In this document: in pieces, positions 17,945 through 27,025 of the stretch | Position numbering within the stretch: position 1 is the stretch's first letter | Layout: each line of letters starts with the position of its first letter | Source: Saccharothrix sp. ALI-22-I | GTDB lineage: Bacteria > Actinomycetota > Actinomycetes > Mycobacteriales > Pseudonocardiaceae | Assembly: GCF_001984175.1 (NCBI RefSeq) | Contig: NZ_MTQP01000067.1 | Span: 1-64,000 of the forward strand | DNA: 64,000 nt | Direction: 5' to 3' | Made by a program: the position numbers and the translations under genes | Notes under the pieces: generated by a model | Databases searched by the model: none | What the model was told of the DNA's origin: nothing | Seen by the model: only the letters and a program-made list of their open reading frames with translations

Positions 17945-18880
17945 TCAGGCGGCGGCGTTGGCGCGGTAGGCGACGAGTTCGAGGTGGAGGCGGAAACCGA
18001 GCCGGTCGAACAGCCGTTGCGAGGAGCGGTTGCCGGCCAGGATCGCGGCGGTGGCCTGCGGTCGTGCGCCGGACTTCTCGGCCAGCTTCCAGACCAGTTC
18101 GGTGACCAGCGCCGCGCCGACGCCGTGCCCGCGCACGTCCGGTTCCACGGCCACGAAGTCCAGGTAGAACTCGCCGGGTTCGGCCTTGCCGGAGGCGTAG
18201 CCGAGGACCCGGTCACCGTCCATGGCGACGACCACGGTGTGCGGACGGCTGCCGTCCACGAGTTTCCGCCCGGACAGATAGGTCTTGGGGAAGCACCGCT
18301 CGTGCAGCACGGCCACCGCCTCGTGCACGGCCGGGTCCGTCGGCAGCACGCGCATCTCGCGGGCCGGTCCGGTGCGCGGGCAGCTCGCCTCGCGCAGCAG
18401 CAGGCCGCGCAGGCCGTCGCCGCCGAGGACGTGGATGCCGCACGCGCGGGCGGCGGAGAAGCCGTGCCGTTCGGCGAACGCGGCCAGCCGCCGGTGCCCG
18501 GTGTGACCCAGCAGCTCACGGTCCGCGACACCGTCGAGCAGGTGCCTGGCCTGGGCGTACAGGGCGTCGGCGGTCTGGTCCCAGATCCGGCTGCCCGCCG
18601 GGTGGTTGACCGGCACGTCGACGAACGGCCCGTGCAGGTAGGCGCGGCCGGTATCGGGATCGACCTCGACGCTGAGCGCACCGCACACCCAGCCCGAGTC
18701 GTCGGTGGCGACCACGGTGCACGTGGCCCAGTCGGGCTCGAACTCGGCCAGCTCCGCGGAGATGTCGCCGAGCGCCTCGCCGAGGTAGCCGATGTGGTGC
18801 GCGTCGTCGGCCTGCAGACGCAGGATCAACGCAAGAACGGCGTCCAGGTCGTTCTGGGCGGCGGGACGGATGTCGTACAT
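17945..18880 (-). CDS. GNAT-family acetyltransferase, probably double domain
   Basis: A 311-aa protein. The C-terminal half (about 160-311) is a clear GNAT domain: FYLDFVAVEPDVRGHGVGAALV holds the acetyl-CoA pyrophosphate loop (RGHGVG), and SQRLFDRLGFRLH is the closing strand. The N-terminal half (about 1-150) begins YDIRPAAQNDLDAV like another GNAT domain but lacks an obvious R/Q-x-x-G-x-G loop, so it may be degenerate. Mycothiol synthase has such a tandem arrangement, but I see no specific evidence for that function. It converges with the symporter gene seven bases away and is divergent from the next gene. Confidence 0.75.
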   Translation of the reverse strand: MYDIRPAAQNDLDAVLALILRLQADDAHHIGYLGEALGDISAELAEFEPDWATCTVVATDDSGWVCGALSVEVDPDTGRAYLHGPFVDVPVNHPAGSRIWDQTADALYAQARHLLDGVADRELLGHTGHRRLAAFAERHGFSAARACGIHVLGGDGLRGLLLREASCPRTGPAREMRVLPTDPAVHEAVAVLHERCFPKTYLSGRKLVDGSRPHTVVVAMDGDRVLGYASGKAEPGEFYLDFVAVEPDVRGHGVGAALVTELVWKLAEKSGARPQATAAILAGNRSSQRLFDRLGFRLHLELVAYRANAAA

Positions 18881-18928
18881 GTCTGGAATGGTCACCCGCG
18901 AGGTCGGACGAATGCGAGGGAGTTTTCG

Positions 18929-19507
18929 GTGCTGGACGGGCGGGACGTGACGGAGGTCGCCGAGCAGTGCGCGGCGTTCCTCGAAGGCGCTGTGGCAGCC
19001 GACTGGACGGCGGTCGTGCCGGAGGTGGACTGGACGGTCGCGAAGACCGTCGCGCACATCTCGGACTGCCTGCTCTGGTACTCCACAGACCTCCTCGCCG
19101 GGCCGAGCCGGCTGAGCACGGCCGACGTCGCGGTGCGGCCCGACTCGTCGCCGGCAGACCTGGTGCGGACGCTGCGGACGTTCGCGTCCGTGCTGGCGGC
19201 GGTGGTCGCGGCGGCGCCGGCGGACGTGCGGGGCTGGCACCCGTGGGGCCTGGCCGACGCGGCCGGGTTCGCCGGGATGGGGTGTGACGAGATGCTGGTG
19301 CACACCCACGACGCCGCGCGCGGCCTCGGGCTGGAGTTCGCGCTCCCGCCGGAACTGTCACGGAAAGTGCTGGTCCGGATGTTCCCGGACGCGCCGACCG
19401 ACCGTGATCCCGGGGAAACGCTGCTCTGGGCGAACGGCCGCATCCCGCTCGGCGAGTTGCCCAGGCGCACCGGATGGCGCTGGCACTGCGCTCCCCCGGC
19501 CTCCTAG
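18929..19507 (+). CDS. Maleylpyruvate-isomerase N-terminal-like (DinB-type) protein
   Basis: A 192-aa cytoplasmic protein with the mycothiol-dependent maleylpyruvate isomerase N-terminal fold: residues WDTVAKTVAHISDCLLW-like (about 38-55) include the metal-binding His of the DinB/YfiT four-helix bundle. A second His comes from DEMLVHTHDAARGL (about 115-128). The GTG at 18929 is preceded by GAGGGAG. Relatives include mycothiol-dependent isomerases and transferases, and uncharacterised proteins. A P450 gene begins ten bases downstream, suggesting a two-gene operon with a shared small-molecule substrate. Confidence 0.65.
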   Translation: MLDGRDVTEVAEQCAAFLEGAVAADWTAVVPEVDWTVAKTVAHISDCLLWYSTDLLAGPSRLSTADVAVRPDSSPADLVRTLRTFASVLAAVVAAAPADVRGWHPWGLADAAGFAGMGCDEMLVHTHDAARGLGLEFALPPELSRKVLVRMFPDAPTDRDPGETLLWANGRIPLGELPRRTGWRWHCAPPAS

Positions 19508-19517
19508 CGTCGAGGTC

Positions 19518-20684
19518 ATGACGGACGACGTCCTCGACATCCCCTTCGCCGACGCCTTCGCCTTCGACCCCTCTCCCACGTGGGCGCGGTTGCGGGACGA
19601 GGCGCCGGTGGTCCGGGTCCGCACCCTCGCGGGCGCGCTGGTGTGGCTGGTGACCCGCTACGACGACGTGAAACTGGTGCTGGCCGACCCGCGGTTCTCC
19701 CGTGCGGGCGTGGTGGCGGCCGGTGCGCCGCGGGTGGGTGTGTCCCGGCCGTTGCCCGGCACCCTGCCGACCACCGACCCGCCCGAGCACACCCGGCTGC
19801 GCAAGCTGGTGTCCGGAGCGTTCTCGCACCGGCGGATGGAGCAGACCCGGACGTGGGTGCGGGAGCTGTGCGAGGAGCTGGCGGACGACGTGGCGGACGG
19901 CGTCGACCTGCGGCAGGTGTACGCGCTGCCGTTGCCGATCCAGGTGATCTGCACGCTGCTCGGCGTGCCGTACGCCGACCGCGAGCGGTTCCGGGAGTGG
20001 GTGGAGCTGGCGTACAGCCTGGAGATGTCCGAGCAGGTCCGGGTCGAGGCGGCGATGGCGAGCCTGCTGGAGTACATGGGCACGTTGGTCGCGGCGAAAC
20101 GGCGGGAACCGCGCTCGGACGACCTGCTCGACGAGCTGTGCGCGACACCGCTGACGCACGACGAGCTGGTCGCGTTCGCGTTGAACCTGCTGGTCGCGGG
20201 GCACGAGACGTCGGCCAACCAGATCACCAGCTTCGTCGCCACCCTGCTGCGCGAGCGGTCGCAGTGGGAACGGCTGGTGGACGACCCGTCGCTGGTGCCC
20301 GGCGCGGTGGAGGAGCTGATGCGGTTCACCCGGCTCAGCGAGGTCGGGCAGCTGCGGGTGGCGCTGGAAGACGTGGAGATCGCCGGTGTGGTGATCCGCG
20401 CCGGTGACGGCGTGATGGCGTCCATCGGCTCGGCCAACCGCGACCCGCGCGCGTTCACCGCACCGGACCGCCTGGACCTCGCGCGCACGCCCAACCAGCA
20501 CCTGGCGCTCGGTATCGGCCCGCACTTCTGCCTCGGCGCGCAGTTGGCGCGGATCGAGCTCCAGGAGGCGCTGTGGGTGTTGTTGCGGCGTTTCCCGGGG
20601 CTGCGGGCGGCGCGGCCGGTGGAGGAGCTGGCGTGGCGGCGGGTGCTGGTCAGCGGCCTCGCCGAGCTGCCGGTGCGGGTCTGA
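19518..20684 (+). CDS. Cytochrome P450
   Basis: A soluble bacterial P450 of 388 aa. It shows the I-helix oxygen-activation motif AGHETSANQ (about 231-239), the K-helix ExxR (ELMR in VEELMRFTR), the substrate-contact LRVALEDVEIAGV region and the heme-binding loop GIGPHFCLGAQLAR (Cys about 337). An early TTDPPEHTRLRKLV block is typical of the CYP105/CYP107 group of actinomycetes, which oxidise secondary metabolites or xenobiotics with a ferredoxin partner. No ferredoxin or biosynthetic core genes are nearby. It follows the maleylpyruvate-isomerase-like gene by ten bases and ends at a hairpin. Confidence 0.93.
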   Translation: MTDDVLDIPFADAFAFDPSPTWARLRDEAPVVRVRTLAGALVWLVTRYDDVKLVLADPRFSRAGVVAAGAPRVGVSRPLPGTLPTTDPPEHTRLRKLVSGAFSHRRMEQTRTWVRELCEELADDVADGVDLRQVYALPLPIQVICTLLGVPYADRERFREWVELAYSLEMSEQVRVEAAMASLLEYMGTLVAAKRREPRSDDLLDELCATPLTHDELVAFALNLLVAGHETSANQITSFVATLLRERSQWERLVDDPSLVPGAVEELMRFTRLSEVGQLRVALEDVEIAGVVIRAGDGVMASIGSANRDPRAFTAPDRLDLARTPNQHLALGIGPHFCLGAQLARIELQEALWVLLRRFPGLRAARPVEELAWRRVLVSGLAELPVRV

Positions 20685-20685
20685 T

Positions 20686-20708
20686 CCCGCCGCCTCCGGC
20701 CCGGCGGG
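20686..20708 (+). terminator. Hairpin terminator after the P450 gene
   Basis: CCCGCCG (20686-20692) pairs with CGGCGGG (20702-20708) around a nine-base loop, starting two bases after the P450 stop codon. Confidence 0.6.
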
Positions 20709-20780
20709 TGACATCGCCCGGGAGGTCACCGATCCACGACATCTATTGCCGCGCGTTTCACGTTGGGGAACCCTGGGAGG

Positions 20781-21116
20781 GTGAGCGAGGAAACGATCCA
20801 ACTCGAACTCAACGACAGCGGGGTGGCGGTAGACCTACCGATGCCTGCCAACCAGCGGGACACGGTGCAAGAGGTCCCCTATCGACCGGTCGAGTTCCGT
20901 GACGATGACCTGCCCAGCGCGTTGGAGCGCGCGGCCTCCTGGCTGAGGCAGACCCAGGACTGGCTCGGTGAAGCGGTCGACGTGATCGCGGTCCACCTGG
21001 ACTACGACGACACGAAGGGCTCGCCGTATTACGCCCTCAAGTTGCTGTGCAACGAGGAGGACCTGGCGGGCGTGCCGAAGGTGGTGCGCGAACACGAGGG
21101 CACTACCGACGAGTAA
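20781..21116 (+). CDS. Conserved-looking hypothetical protein
   Basis: A 111-aa acidic protein that I do not recognise. It has no signal peptide or membrane segment. A central amphipathic helix (LPSALERAASWLRQTQDWL) is followed by VDVIAVHLDYDDTKGSPYYALKLLC, which looks like an alternating beta-alpha unit. The GTG at 20781 directly follows GGGAGG, too close for a normal ribosome site. Either a leaderless transcript or a TTG start at 20763 is possible. It lies 14 bases before the acyltransferase gene and may be co-transcribed with it. Confidence 0.6.
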   Translation: MSEETIQLELNDSGVAVDLPMPANQRDTVQEVPYRPVEFRDDDLPSALERAASWLRQTQDWLGEAVDVIAVHLDYDDTKGSPYYALKLLCNEEDLAGVPKVVREHEGTTDE

Positions 21117-21130
21117 CGTACGCTGGTGAC

Positions 21131-21829
21131 ATGCCAGATCGCGTGTACCCGCCGGTGATCGCCGCGGCCAAGTTGATGTTCCGCGTACTCGACATGCGGA
21201 TCAACGTGGAGGGCGCGGACAACGTGCCGACCACCGGCGGGGCCGTGCTGGCCTCGAACCACGTCTCCTACCTCGACTTCATCTTCGCCGGCTACGGCGC
21301 GCAGCCCGCGCGCAGGCTGGTCCGGTTCATGGCCAAGCACGAGGTGTTCAAGCACTCCGTGTCCGGCCCGCTGATGCGTGGGATGCACCACATCCCGGTG
21401 GACCGGGCCGCCGGCCAGGCGTCCTACCAACAGGCGTTGGACGCGCTGCGGGCCGGCGAGGTCGTCGGGATCTTCCCGGAGGCCACGATCAGCCGGTCCT
21501 TCACCGTCAAGGAGGTGAAGAGCGGCGCGGTCAGGTTGGCGGCCGAGGCGGGCGTGCCGTTGCTGCCGACGGCCCTGTGGGGCACGCAGCGGCTGTGGAC
21601 CAAGGGTCGGCCGAAGTCGCTGACACAGCGGCACGTGCCGATCACGATCGCCATCGGCGAGCCGATGGAGCCGACCACGGACGACGCGCTGCGCGAGCGG
21701 ATGCAGCAGATGCTGGACGACGCCCAGGCCCGTTACCCGGAGTCGGGCGAGGGCCAGTGGTGGCAGCCGGCGCACCTCGGCGGGGTGGCGCCGACGCCGG
21801 AAGAGGCCAAGCAGCTGGACGCCCGCTGA
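21131..21829 (+). CDS. 1-acylglycerol-3-phosphate acyltransferase (PlsC-like)
   Basis: A 232-aa phospholipid acyltransferase family member. It carries the NHVSYLD form of the NHx4D catalytic motif (about 45-51), RGMHHIPVDR, and FPEATISRSF in place of the usual FPEGTRS. A late PLLPTALWGTQR block is the third family motif. It likely transfers a fatty acyl group to lysophosphatidate or another lysophospholipid at the membrane face. The C-terminal 40 residues are hydrophilic. The substrate is uncertain because actinomycetes encode many paralogues, some acting on mannosides or antibiotics. Confidence 0.83.
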   Translation: MPDRVYPPVIAAAKLMFRVLDMRINVEGADNVPTTGGAVLASNHVSYLDFIFAGYGAQPARRLVRFMAKHEVFKHSVSGPLMRGMHHIPVDRAAGQASYQQALDALRAGEVVGIFPEATISRSFTVKEVKSGAVRLAAEAGVPLLPTALWGTQRLWTKGRPKSLTQRHVPITIAIGEPMEPTTDDALRERMQQMLDDAQARYPESGEGQWWQPAHLGGVAPTPEEAKQLDAR

Positions 21830-21838
21830 CCCCTTCCC

Positions 21839-21875
21839 AGGCCCACTTCTCGACTTTCTAGGCCCACTTCTCGAC
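21839..21875. repeat. 16-base direct duplication across a stop codon
   Basis: AGGCCCACTTCTCGAC occurs at 21839-21854 and again at 21860-21875, separated by TTTCT. The second copy encodes the last codons (VEKWA) and stop of the leftward gene, so the first copy is a partial copy of that gene's 3' end. It looks like replication slippage. Confidence 0.75.
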
Positions 21876-22436
21876 GACCTCCGCCAGCCGCCGCTCGAAG
21901 GTCATGAACGCGTTGCCTTCACCGCCGTCGCAGACCACGACGAGCTCGCCGGATGCCGTGACGCAGCAGGCGAGCCCGCGCGGGCTGCGGCGGATGCCGA
22001 CGACGTCCTCGATATCGGCCCGATCGTCCGCCCGATCGCGGTACAGGCAGACGGAGAGGGCGTCGTAGGTGAAGTCGCCTTCGTCCAGGAAGCCTGCGAA
22101 CGGCACCGGCCGGTCACCGTCGACCTCGACCAGCTCACCGCGAGTCGTCACCGCCACACCGCCCTCGACGAACAGCACGTCGTGCTCCCACAACGTGACC
22201 CGCTGGATGAAACGCTTCTTCTCCTTGTACTCAGCCGAGATCCGCTCCGACCCCATACCGATCTCAGCCGCGACCCGCGCAAACGCCCGAGCCTGAGCCC
22301 GCCACACCTCGCGGTGCTCCGGCAGGTGCGCCACCACGTCCGCACCGAGCCGCTGCACCCGACTCCGCTCCCACCGCACCTGTTCGACCCGTGCCCGGAG
22401 CCGGTCCTCCAAGTCGCCCGTGCCGAAGTCGCCCAT
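21858..22436 (-). CDS. Hypothetical protein
   Basis: A 192-aa protein that I do not recognise. The start at MGDFGTGDLED (22436) is chosen because the upstream extension is low-quality sequence with no ribosome site. The N-terminal half is a charged helix-rich region (LEDRLRARVEQVRWERSRV). The second half looks beta-rich (VLFVEGGVAVTTRGELVEVDGD, then ASGELVVVCDGGEGNAFMTFERR). There is no signal peptide. It converges on the acyltransferase gene, and no operon partner is evident. Confidence 0.6.
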   Translation of the reverse strand: MGDFGTGDLEDRLRARVEQVRWERSRVQRLGADVVAHLPEHREVWRAQARAFARVAAEIGMGSERISAEYKEKKRFIQRVTLWEHDVLFVEGGVAVTTRGELVEVDGDRPVPFAGFLDEGDFTYDALSVCLYRDRADDRADIEDVVGIRRSPRGLACCVTASGELVVVCDGGEGNAFMTFERRLAEVVEKWA

Positions 22437-22572
22437 GACGCGACCATACGCAGCGCCCAATGGGCCGGCAGCGGACAACGGGAGGAGCGGGCAGCGGGCG
22501 GGCGCAGTGCTTCGCAGGCGTCCCCGCCAGAGGGGTCCCCTGATTTCATCCTGCCGGCCGGCAGCGACATTC

Positions 22573-22588
22573 CGGCCCTTCGGGGCCG
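22573..22588 (-). terminator. smc terminator with UUCG-type loop
   Basis: CGGCCC (22573-22578) and GGGCCG (22583-22588) close a TTCG tetraloop (CGAA on the smc transcript), 22 bases beyond the smc stop. A second perfect palindrome, CTGCCGGCCGGCAG, lies just beyond at 22551-22564. Confidence 0.6.
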
Positions 22589-22610
22589 AGCCTGTGGACG
22601 ACTCGTCCGG

Positions 22611-25600
22611 CTAGGCGGGCGGGGCAGGCGGGGTTGGCTCGGCTTCAGCTTCGGGCGCGGTTTCGGCGGGGGTGGGGGCTTCGACCTGGGCGGCGACGGC
22701 GGCAGCGGCCAAGGCTTTTTTGGGCTTGGTTTCGCCGCGTAGGCGTTGCGAGATGACCTGGCTGATGCCGTCGCCGCGCATGGAGACGCCGTACAGGGCG
22801 TCGGCGATCTCCATGGTGGGCTTCTGGTGGGTGATGATCAGCAGCTGGGAGTGTTCCCGCAGTTGCTCGAACAGGCTGATCAGCCGGTGCAGGTTGGTGT
22901 CGTCCAAGGCCGCTTCGACCTCGTCCATCACGTAGAACGGCGACGGGCGGGCGCGGAAGATGGCGACGAGCATTGCCACCGCGGCCAATGACTTCTCGCC
23001 GCCGGACAGCAGGGACAGGCGCTTGACCTTCTTGCCCGGCGGGCGGGCCTCCAGTTCGATGCCGGTGGTCAGCATGTCGTCCGGCTCGGTCAGCACGAGC
23101 CGGCCCTCTCCGCCTGGGAACAGGACCTTGAACACGATCTCGAACTCGCGCGCGACGTCCTCGTAGGCCGACGTGAAGACCTCCAGGATCTTGTCGTCGA
23201 CATCCTTCACCACGGTCAGCAGATCGCGCCGCGTCGCCTTGATGTCCTCCAGCTGGTTGGACAGGAACTTGTAGCGCTCCTCCAGCGCCGCGAACTCCTC
23301 CAACGCCAGCGGGTTGACCTTGCCCAGCAGCGACAGGTCCCGCTCGGCCCGCTTGGCCCGCCGCGCCTGGGTGTTCCGGTCGTAGGGGATCGGCTGCGGC
23401 GCGGTCACCAACTCGCCGCGCTCCTTCGCCGCCTCGTACTCGGCGATCTCCTGCTGCGACGGCGGGATGAACACGTCCGGGCCGTACTCGGCGACCAGGT
23501 CCTCCAGGCCGATGCCGAACTCCTCGGCGACCTTGGTCTCCAACTGCTCGATGCGCATCCGCTGCTCGGCGCGCAGCACCTCGTCGCGGTGCACGGCGTC
23601 GGTCAGCTTCTCCAGCTCGCCGGACATCTCGCGGACCAGACTGCGGATCTGGGCGAGGAACGCCTCCCGCTGCGTCTTGCGCTCCTGCGCCGCGTCACGT
23701 TCGCGAGCCGCACGGCCCAACGACGCGGCGATCCTCTCCAACGCGATCTCGCCGCCTCGCACCACGGCCTTCGCCACGACCGCACCCCGTGCCCGCGCCG
23801 CGTGGGCACGCTGGGCGCGTTCCCGTGCCTCGCGCTCGGCACGCGCCGCACGACGCAGGCCCTCGGCCTTGCCCTGCAACGCACGGGCGCGTTCCTCGGC
23901 GGTCCGCAACGACAACCGCGCGTCCACTTCGCCCTGACGGGCAGCGGCCAGCTCGGCGGCCATCTCGTCACGGTGCGAGGTGTCCGGCTCGTCGTCCAGC
24001 GGCTGCTCCTGCGCCACCAGCAGCCGTTCTTCCAGCTCACCGAGCTTGAGCAGGTTCTCCTCGCGGGCCGCCTCGACCTTCTCCCGCTGCGCCCGCACCC
24101 GCTCCACCTCGGCCTCGGCCGAACGCACCGCCGCCGCCAGCCGGTTGAGCCGCTCCGACGACCGGGCGCGACGCACCTTGGCCTCGTTGAGCTGCTCCTT
24201 CACCGCGGCGACCTCGGCACGGCGGGCCTGCTGCTCGGCCCGTGCGCCCTCAAGAGCGGCCGCGGACTGCTCCAGCGCGCGCTCAGCCAGCACCAGCTTC
24301 TCCGACGCCTCGTCCACCGCGGCCTGGACCTCGATGACGCTCTGGCTGCGCCCGGACCCGCCGACCGCCCAGTCCGCGCCGAGCACGTCACCGTCCCGCG
24401 TCACCGCCCGGACCGACGGGTGCGCGTCCACCAAGACCCGCGCGGTGCCCAGGTCGTCCACCACGGCGACCTTGTCCAACGCCCGGTGCAACGCGGGCCG
24501 CAGCCGTTCGGGCGCCTGCACGACGTCCACAGCCCACCGCGCGCCGCCAGGCAACACAGGCCACCCCGACCGGTCCACCGTCGCCGCCGCACCGCCCACC
24601 AGCACTCCGGCCCGACCGGTGTCCTGCTCCTTCAACAGCTCCAACGCCGCCACGGCGTCCGCGCCGGAGGCCACCGCGACCGCGTCCGCGATCGGCCCGA
24701 GCGCCGCCGCCAACGCGACCTCGGCCCCCGGCTCCACGGTCAGCAACGCCGCGACCGACCCCAGCAACCCCGGCAGCCGGGACGCCAGCAACGCCCCCGC
24801 GCCGTCCTTGCGGGTCAACCCCAGCGACAGCGCGTCCACGCGTGCCTTCCACGACGCGATGTCCCGCTCCGCGGTCCGCTCGGCCTTCACCAGCTCCTCG
24901 ACCCGGCGCCGCGCCGCGTCGTCCGCCTCGACGGCCAGCCGGTGCCGCTCGTCCAGCCCGACGTCGTCCTCGTCCTCGGTCCCGGTCACCTCACGGGCCT
25001 CGGCCAGCTCCTGCTGCACGACCTCCGACCGCTCGACCGCCTCTGCCAACGCGGTCGACATCCGCTCGATCTCCTCGGCGGTCGCGCTCGTCTTCGACCG
25101 CAGCGCCTCGACCTGCCCGGACAGCCGGGCCAGCCCCTCGCGCCGGTCGGCGATCGCCCGCACCGCGGCCAGGTGCGCCTTCTCCGCCGCGGACACCATC
25201 CGCTCCAGCTCGGCCCGCGTCTCCACGGCCTCGGCCAGCCCCACCCGGGCCTCGGTCACGCCGTCCTGCAGTTCCTGCTCCAAGACCGCGGTCTGCTCGG
25301 CCTCGGCCTCCAGCTCGTCCGGGTCACGGCCGCCGCGCGGCGCGTCCACGGCCGCCGACAGGTGCCGTTCCCGCTCCACGGCCAGCCGCACCGTGCCGCG
25401 CAGCCGCTCCTCCAGCGCCGACAGCCGGTACCAGGTGTCCTGGGCCTGCTGCAGCTTCGGCGCGTCGGCCGTGACCTGGTCCTCCAGCTCGTTCTGCTGG
25501 AACTGGGCCTGCTGGAGCGATTTCTCCACGTCGGCCCGGCGCGCGCGGGCGACGGCCTCGTCCTGCTCCTCGCGGGCCAGCGCCTCGCGCTGCGTCACCA

Positions 25601-26300
25601 GGTCGTCGGCCAGCAGGCGCATCCGGGCGTCCCGCAGCTCGGACTGCACGACCTGGGCGCGGCGGGCGATCTCGGCCTGCTTGCCCAGCGGTTTGAGCTG
25701 GCGGCGCAGTTCGGCGGTGAGGTCGGTGAGGCGGGTCAGGTTCGCCTGCATCGCCTCCAGCTTCCGCAGCGCCTTCTCCTTGCGCTTGCGGTGCTTGAGG
25801 ACGCCCGCGGCCTCCTCGACGAACGCGCGGCGCTCCTCGGGCTTGGACTCCAGGATCGCGGCGAGCTGGCCCTGGCCGACGATCACGTGCATCTCGCGGC
25901 CGATGCCGGAGTCCGACAGCAGTTCCTGGATGTCCATCAGCCGGCACGAGTTGCCGTTGATCTCGTACTCGGTGGCGCCCTCGCGGAACATCCGGCGGGT
26001 GATCGACACCTCGACGTAGTCGATCGGCAGCGCGCCGTCGGAGTTGTCGATGGTCAGCGTCACCTCGGCGCGGCCGAGCGGCGCGCGGCCGGACGTGCCG
26101 GCGAAGATGACGTCCTCCATCTTGCCGCCGCGCAGGTCCTTGGCGCCCTGCGTGCCCATCACCCAGCGCAGCGCGTCGAGCACGTTGGACTTGCCGGACC
26201 CGTTCGGCCCGACGACGCACGTGATGCCCGGCTCGAAGCGCAGCGTGGTAGCCGAGGCGAAGGATTTGAAGCCCTTCAGCGTCAGGCTCTTGAGGTGCAC
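22611..26300 (-). CDS. smc: Chromosome segregation protein SMC
   Basis: A 1229-aa SMC ATPase that compacts and segregates the nucleoid. The N-terminal head has VHLKSLTLKGFKSFA and Walker A GPNGSGKSN (about 32-40). Long coiled coils of Ala/Glu/Arg-rich heptads flank a hinge near residues 510-670, with the glycine-rich LPGLLGSVAALL and AVGGSGRSQS. The C-terminal head has the ABC signature LLSGGEKSLAAVAM and Walker B FYVMDEVEAALDD. The GTG at 26300 begins the conserved VHLKSL sequence. A proline/alanine-rich tail extends beyond the head. Length is typical. In mycobacteria acyP is adjacent; here a sigma/anti-sigma pair is inserted between them. Confidence 0.96.
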   Translation of the reverse strand: MHLKSLTLKGFKSFASATTLRFEPGITCVVGPNGSGKSNVLDALRWVMGTQGAKDLRGGKMEDVIFAGTSGRAPLGRAEVTLTIDNSDGALPIDYVEVSITRRMFREGATEYEINGNSCRLMDIQELLSDSGIGREMHVIVGQGQLAAILESKPEERRAFVEEAAGVLKHRKRKEKALRKLEAMQANLTRLTDLTAELRRQLKPLGKQAEIARRAQVVQSELRDARMRLLADDLVTQREALAREEQDEAVARARRADVEKSLQQAQFQQNELEDQVTADAPKLQQAQDTWYRLSALEERLRGTVRLAVERERHLSAAVDAPRGGRDPDELEAEAEQTAVLEQELQDGVTEARVGLAEAVETRAELERMVSAAEKAHLAAVRAIADRREGLARLSGQVEALRSKTSATAEEIERMSTALAEAVERSEVVQQELAEAREVTGTEDEDDVGLDERHRLAVEADDAARRRVEELVKAERTAERDIASWKARVDALSLGLTRKDGAGALLASRLPGLLGSVAALLTVEPGAEVALAAALGPIADAVAVASGADAVAALELLKEQDTGRAGVLVGGAAATVDRSGWPVLPGGARWAVDVVQAPERLRPALHRALDKVAVVDDLGTARVLVDAHPSVRAVTRDGDVLGADWAVGGSGRSQSVIEVQAAVDEASEKLVLAERALEQSAAALEGARAEQQARRAEVAAVKEQLNEAKVRRARSSERLNRLAAAVRSAEAEVERVRAQREKVEAAREENLLKLGELEERLLVAQEQPLDDEPDTSHRDEMAAELAAARQGEVDARLSLRTAEERARALQGKAEGLRRAARAEREARERAQRAHAARARGAVVAKAVVRGGEIALERIAASLGRAARERDAAQERKTQREAFLAQIRSLVREMSGELEKLTDAVHRDEVLRAEQRMRIEQLETKVAEEFGIGLEDLVAEYGPDVFIPPSQQEIAEYEAAKERGELVTAPQPIPYDRNTQARRAKRAERDLSLLGKVNPLALEEFAALEERYKFLSNQLEDIKATRRDLLTVVKDVDDKILEVFTSAYEDVAREFEIVFKVLFPGGEGRLVLTEPDDMLTTGIELEARPPGKKVKRLSLLSGGEKSLAAVAMLVAIFRARPSPFYVMDEVEAALDDTNLHRLISLFEQLREHSQLLIITHQKPTMEIADALYGVSMRGDGISQVISQRLRGETKPKKALAAAAVAAQVEAPTPAETAPEAEAEPTPPAPPA

Positions 26301-26365
26301 GCCGGGCAGCGTACCCGTGAACGGAGAGGCCCAGTCTTGGGCGGGCCGGCGCTGACCAGCCGCGA

Positions 26366-27025
26366 TCAAGGTCGGACCGAGACCAGCACCTTCATGTCGA
26401 CCACCAGGTCCAGCCGTTCGATCTGGTCCACCGGGAACGAGGTGGAGCCGGGGATGCGCTCGTCCGCCGAGTGGTCGCTGGCCCACCAGCCGCCGATCTC
26501 GGTGCGGCCGGCGCGGTCGTGGACGATCAGCTTGCACCTCATGCCCTTGGGCATGTTCTCGATGGTCATCCAGAGTTCGGTGCCCCAGGACTTGCGGACG
26601 AGGTCCGCGCTGGCCGCCACGCCGGAGCCCGTGTCGGTCGCCTGCCAGGTGACGGCGGCGTCGTCGTCGACCCTGTCGTTATCGATAAGTCTCGGCACCA
26701 GCAACCCCGATACGATGATCAGCAGGATCAGTACCGCGGCTCCGACCAGCAACAACCGGCGACGCTTGGGTGGTGCCGGCGCCGGTTCGGGCTCCGGCGC
26801 GGGCGGCAGCGGCCACAGGTCCGGGTCGGGCACGGGGTCGTCGAACGGCAACTCCAGGTCCGCCAGTTGGACCTGGCCGAGCAGCCCCGGCAACGGCGCG
26901 AGCCGCACCATCTCCCGGCGGCAGTGGGAACAGCCGTGCACGTGCCGCTCGAACGACGACCGCTCCGACGGGTCGAGCGAGCCGAGCAGGTAGGCGCCGA
27001 GCGCCACGGTCTGGCCGCAGCTCAT
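26366..27025 (-). CDS. Zinc-binding anti-sigma factor
   Basis: A 219-aa membrane protein paired with the overlapping ECF sigma gene. The N-terminal cytoplasmic domain (about 1-50) contains HVHGCSHC, the H-x3-C-x2-C zinc motif of ZAS anti-sigma factors. A proline-rich spacer, a KRRR boundary and one membrane helix (about 107-126, LLLVGAAVLILLIIVSGLL) follow. The extracytoplasmic part (about 130-219) may sense an external or redox signal. The ATG at 27025 overlaps the sigma stop (ATGA). The motif suggests thiol-redox sensing, but the signal is not evident. Confidence 0.88.
   Translation of the reverse strand: MSCGQTVALGAYLLGSLDPSERSSFERHVHGCSHCRREMVRLAPLPGLLGQVQLADLELPFDDPVPDPDLWPLPPAPEPEPAPAPPKRRRLLLVGAAVLILLIIVSGLLVPRLIDNDRVDDDAAVTWQATDTGSGVAASADLVRKSWGTELWMTIENMPKGMRCKLIVHDRAGRTEIGGWWASDHSADERIPGSTSFPVDQIERLDLVVDMKVLVSVRP

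Noticed and set aside
17945-18880. Mycothiol synthase (MshD)
   Set aside because: A tandem GNAT layout is present, but the N-terminal domain lacks a clear acetyl-CoA loop and no mycothiol genes are nearby, so only a generic call is justified.
23589-26993. Very long open frame antisense to smc
   Set aside because: High GC makes the opposite strand of Ala/Glu/Arg-rich genes open. Its translation is low-complexity Arg/Leu/His-rich with no domain, and smc fully explains the sequence.
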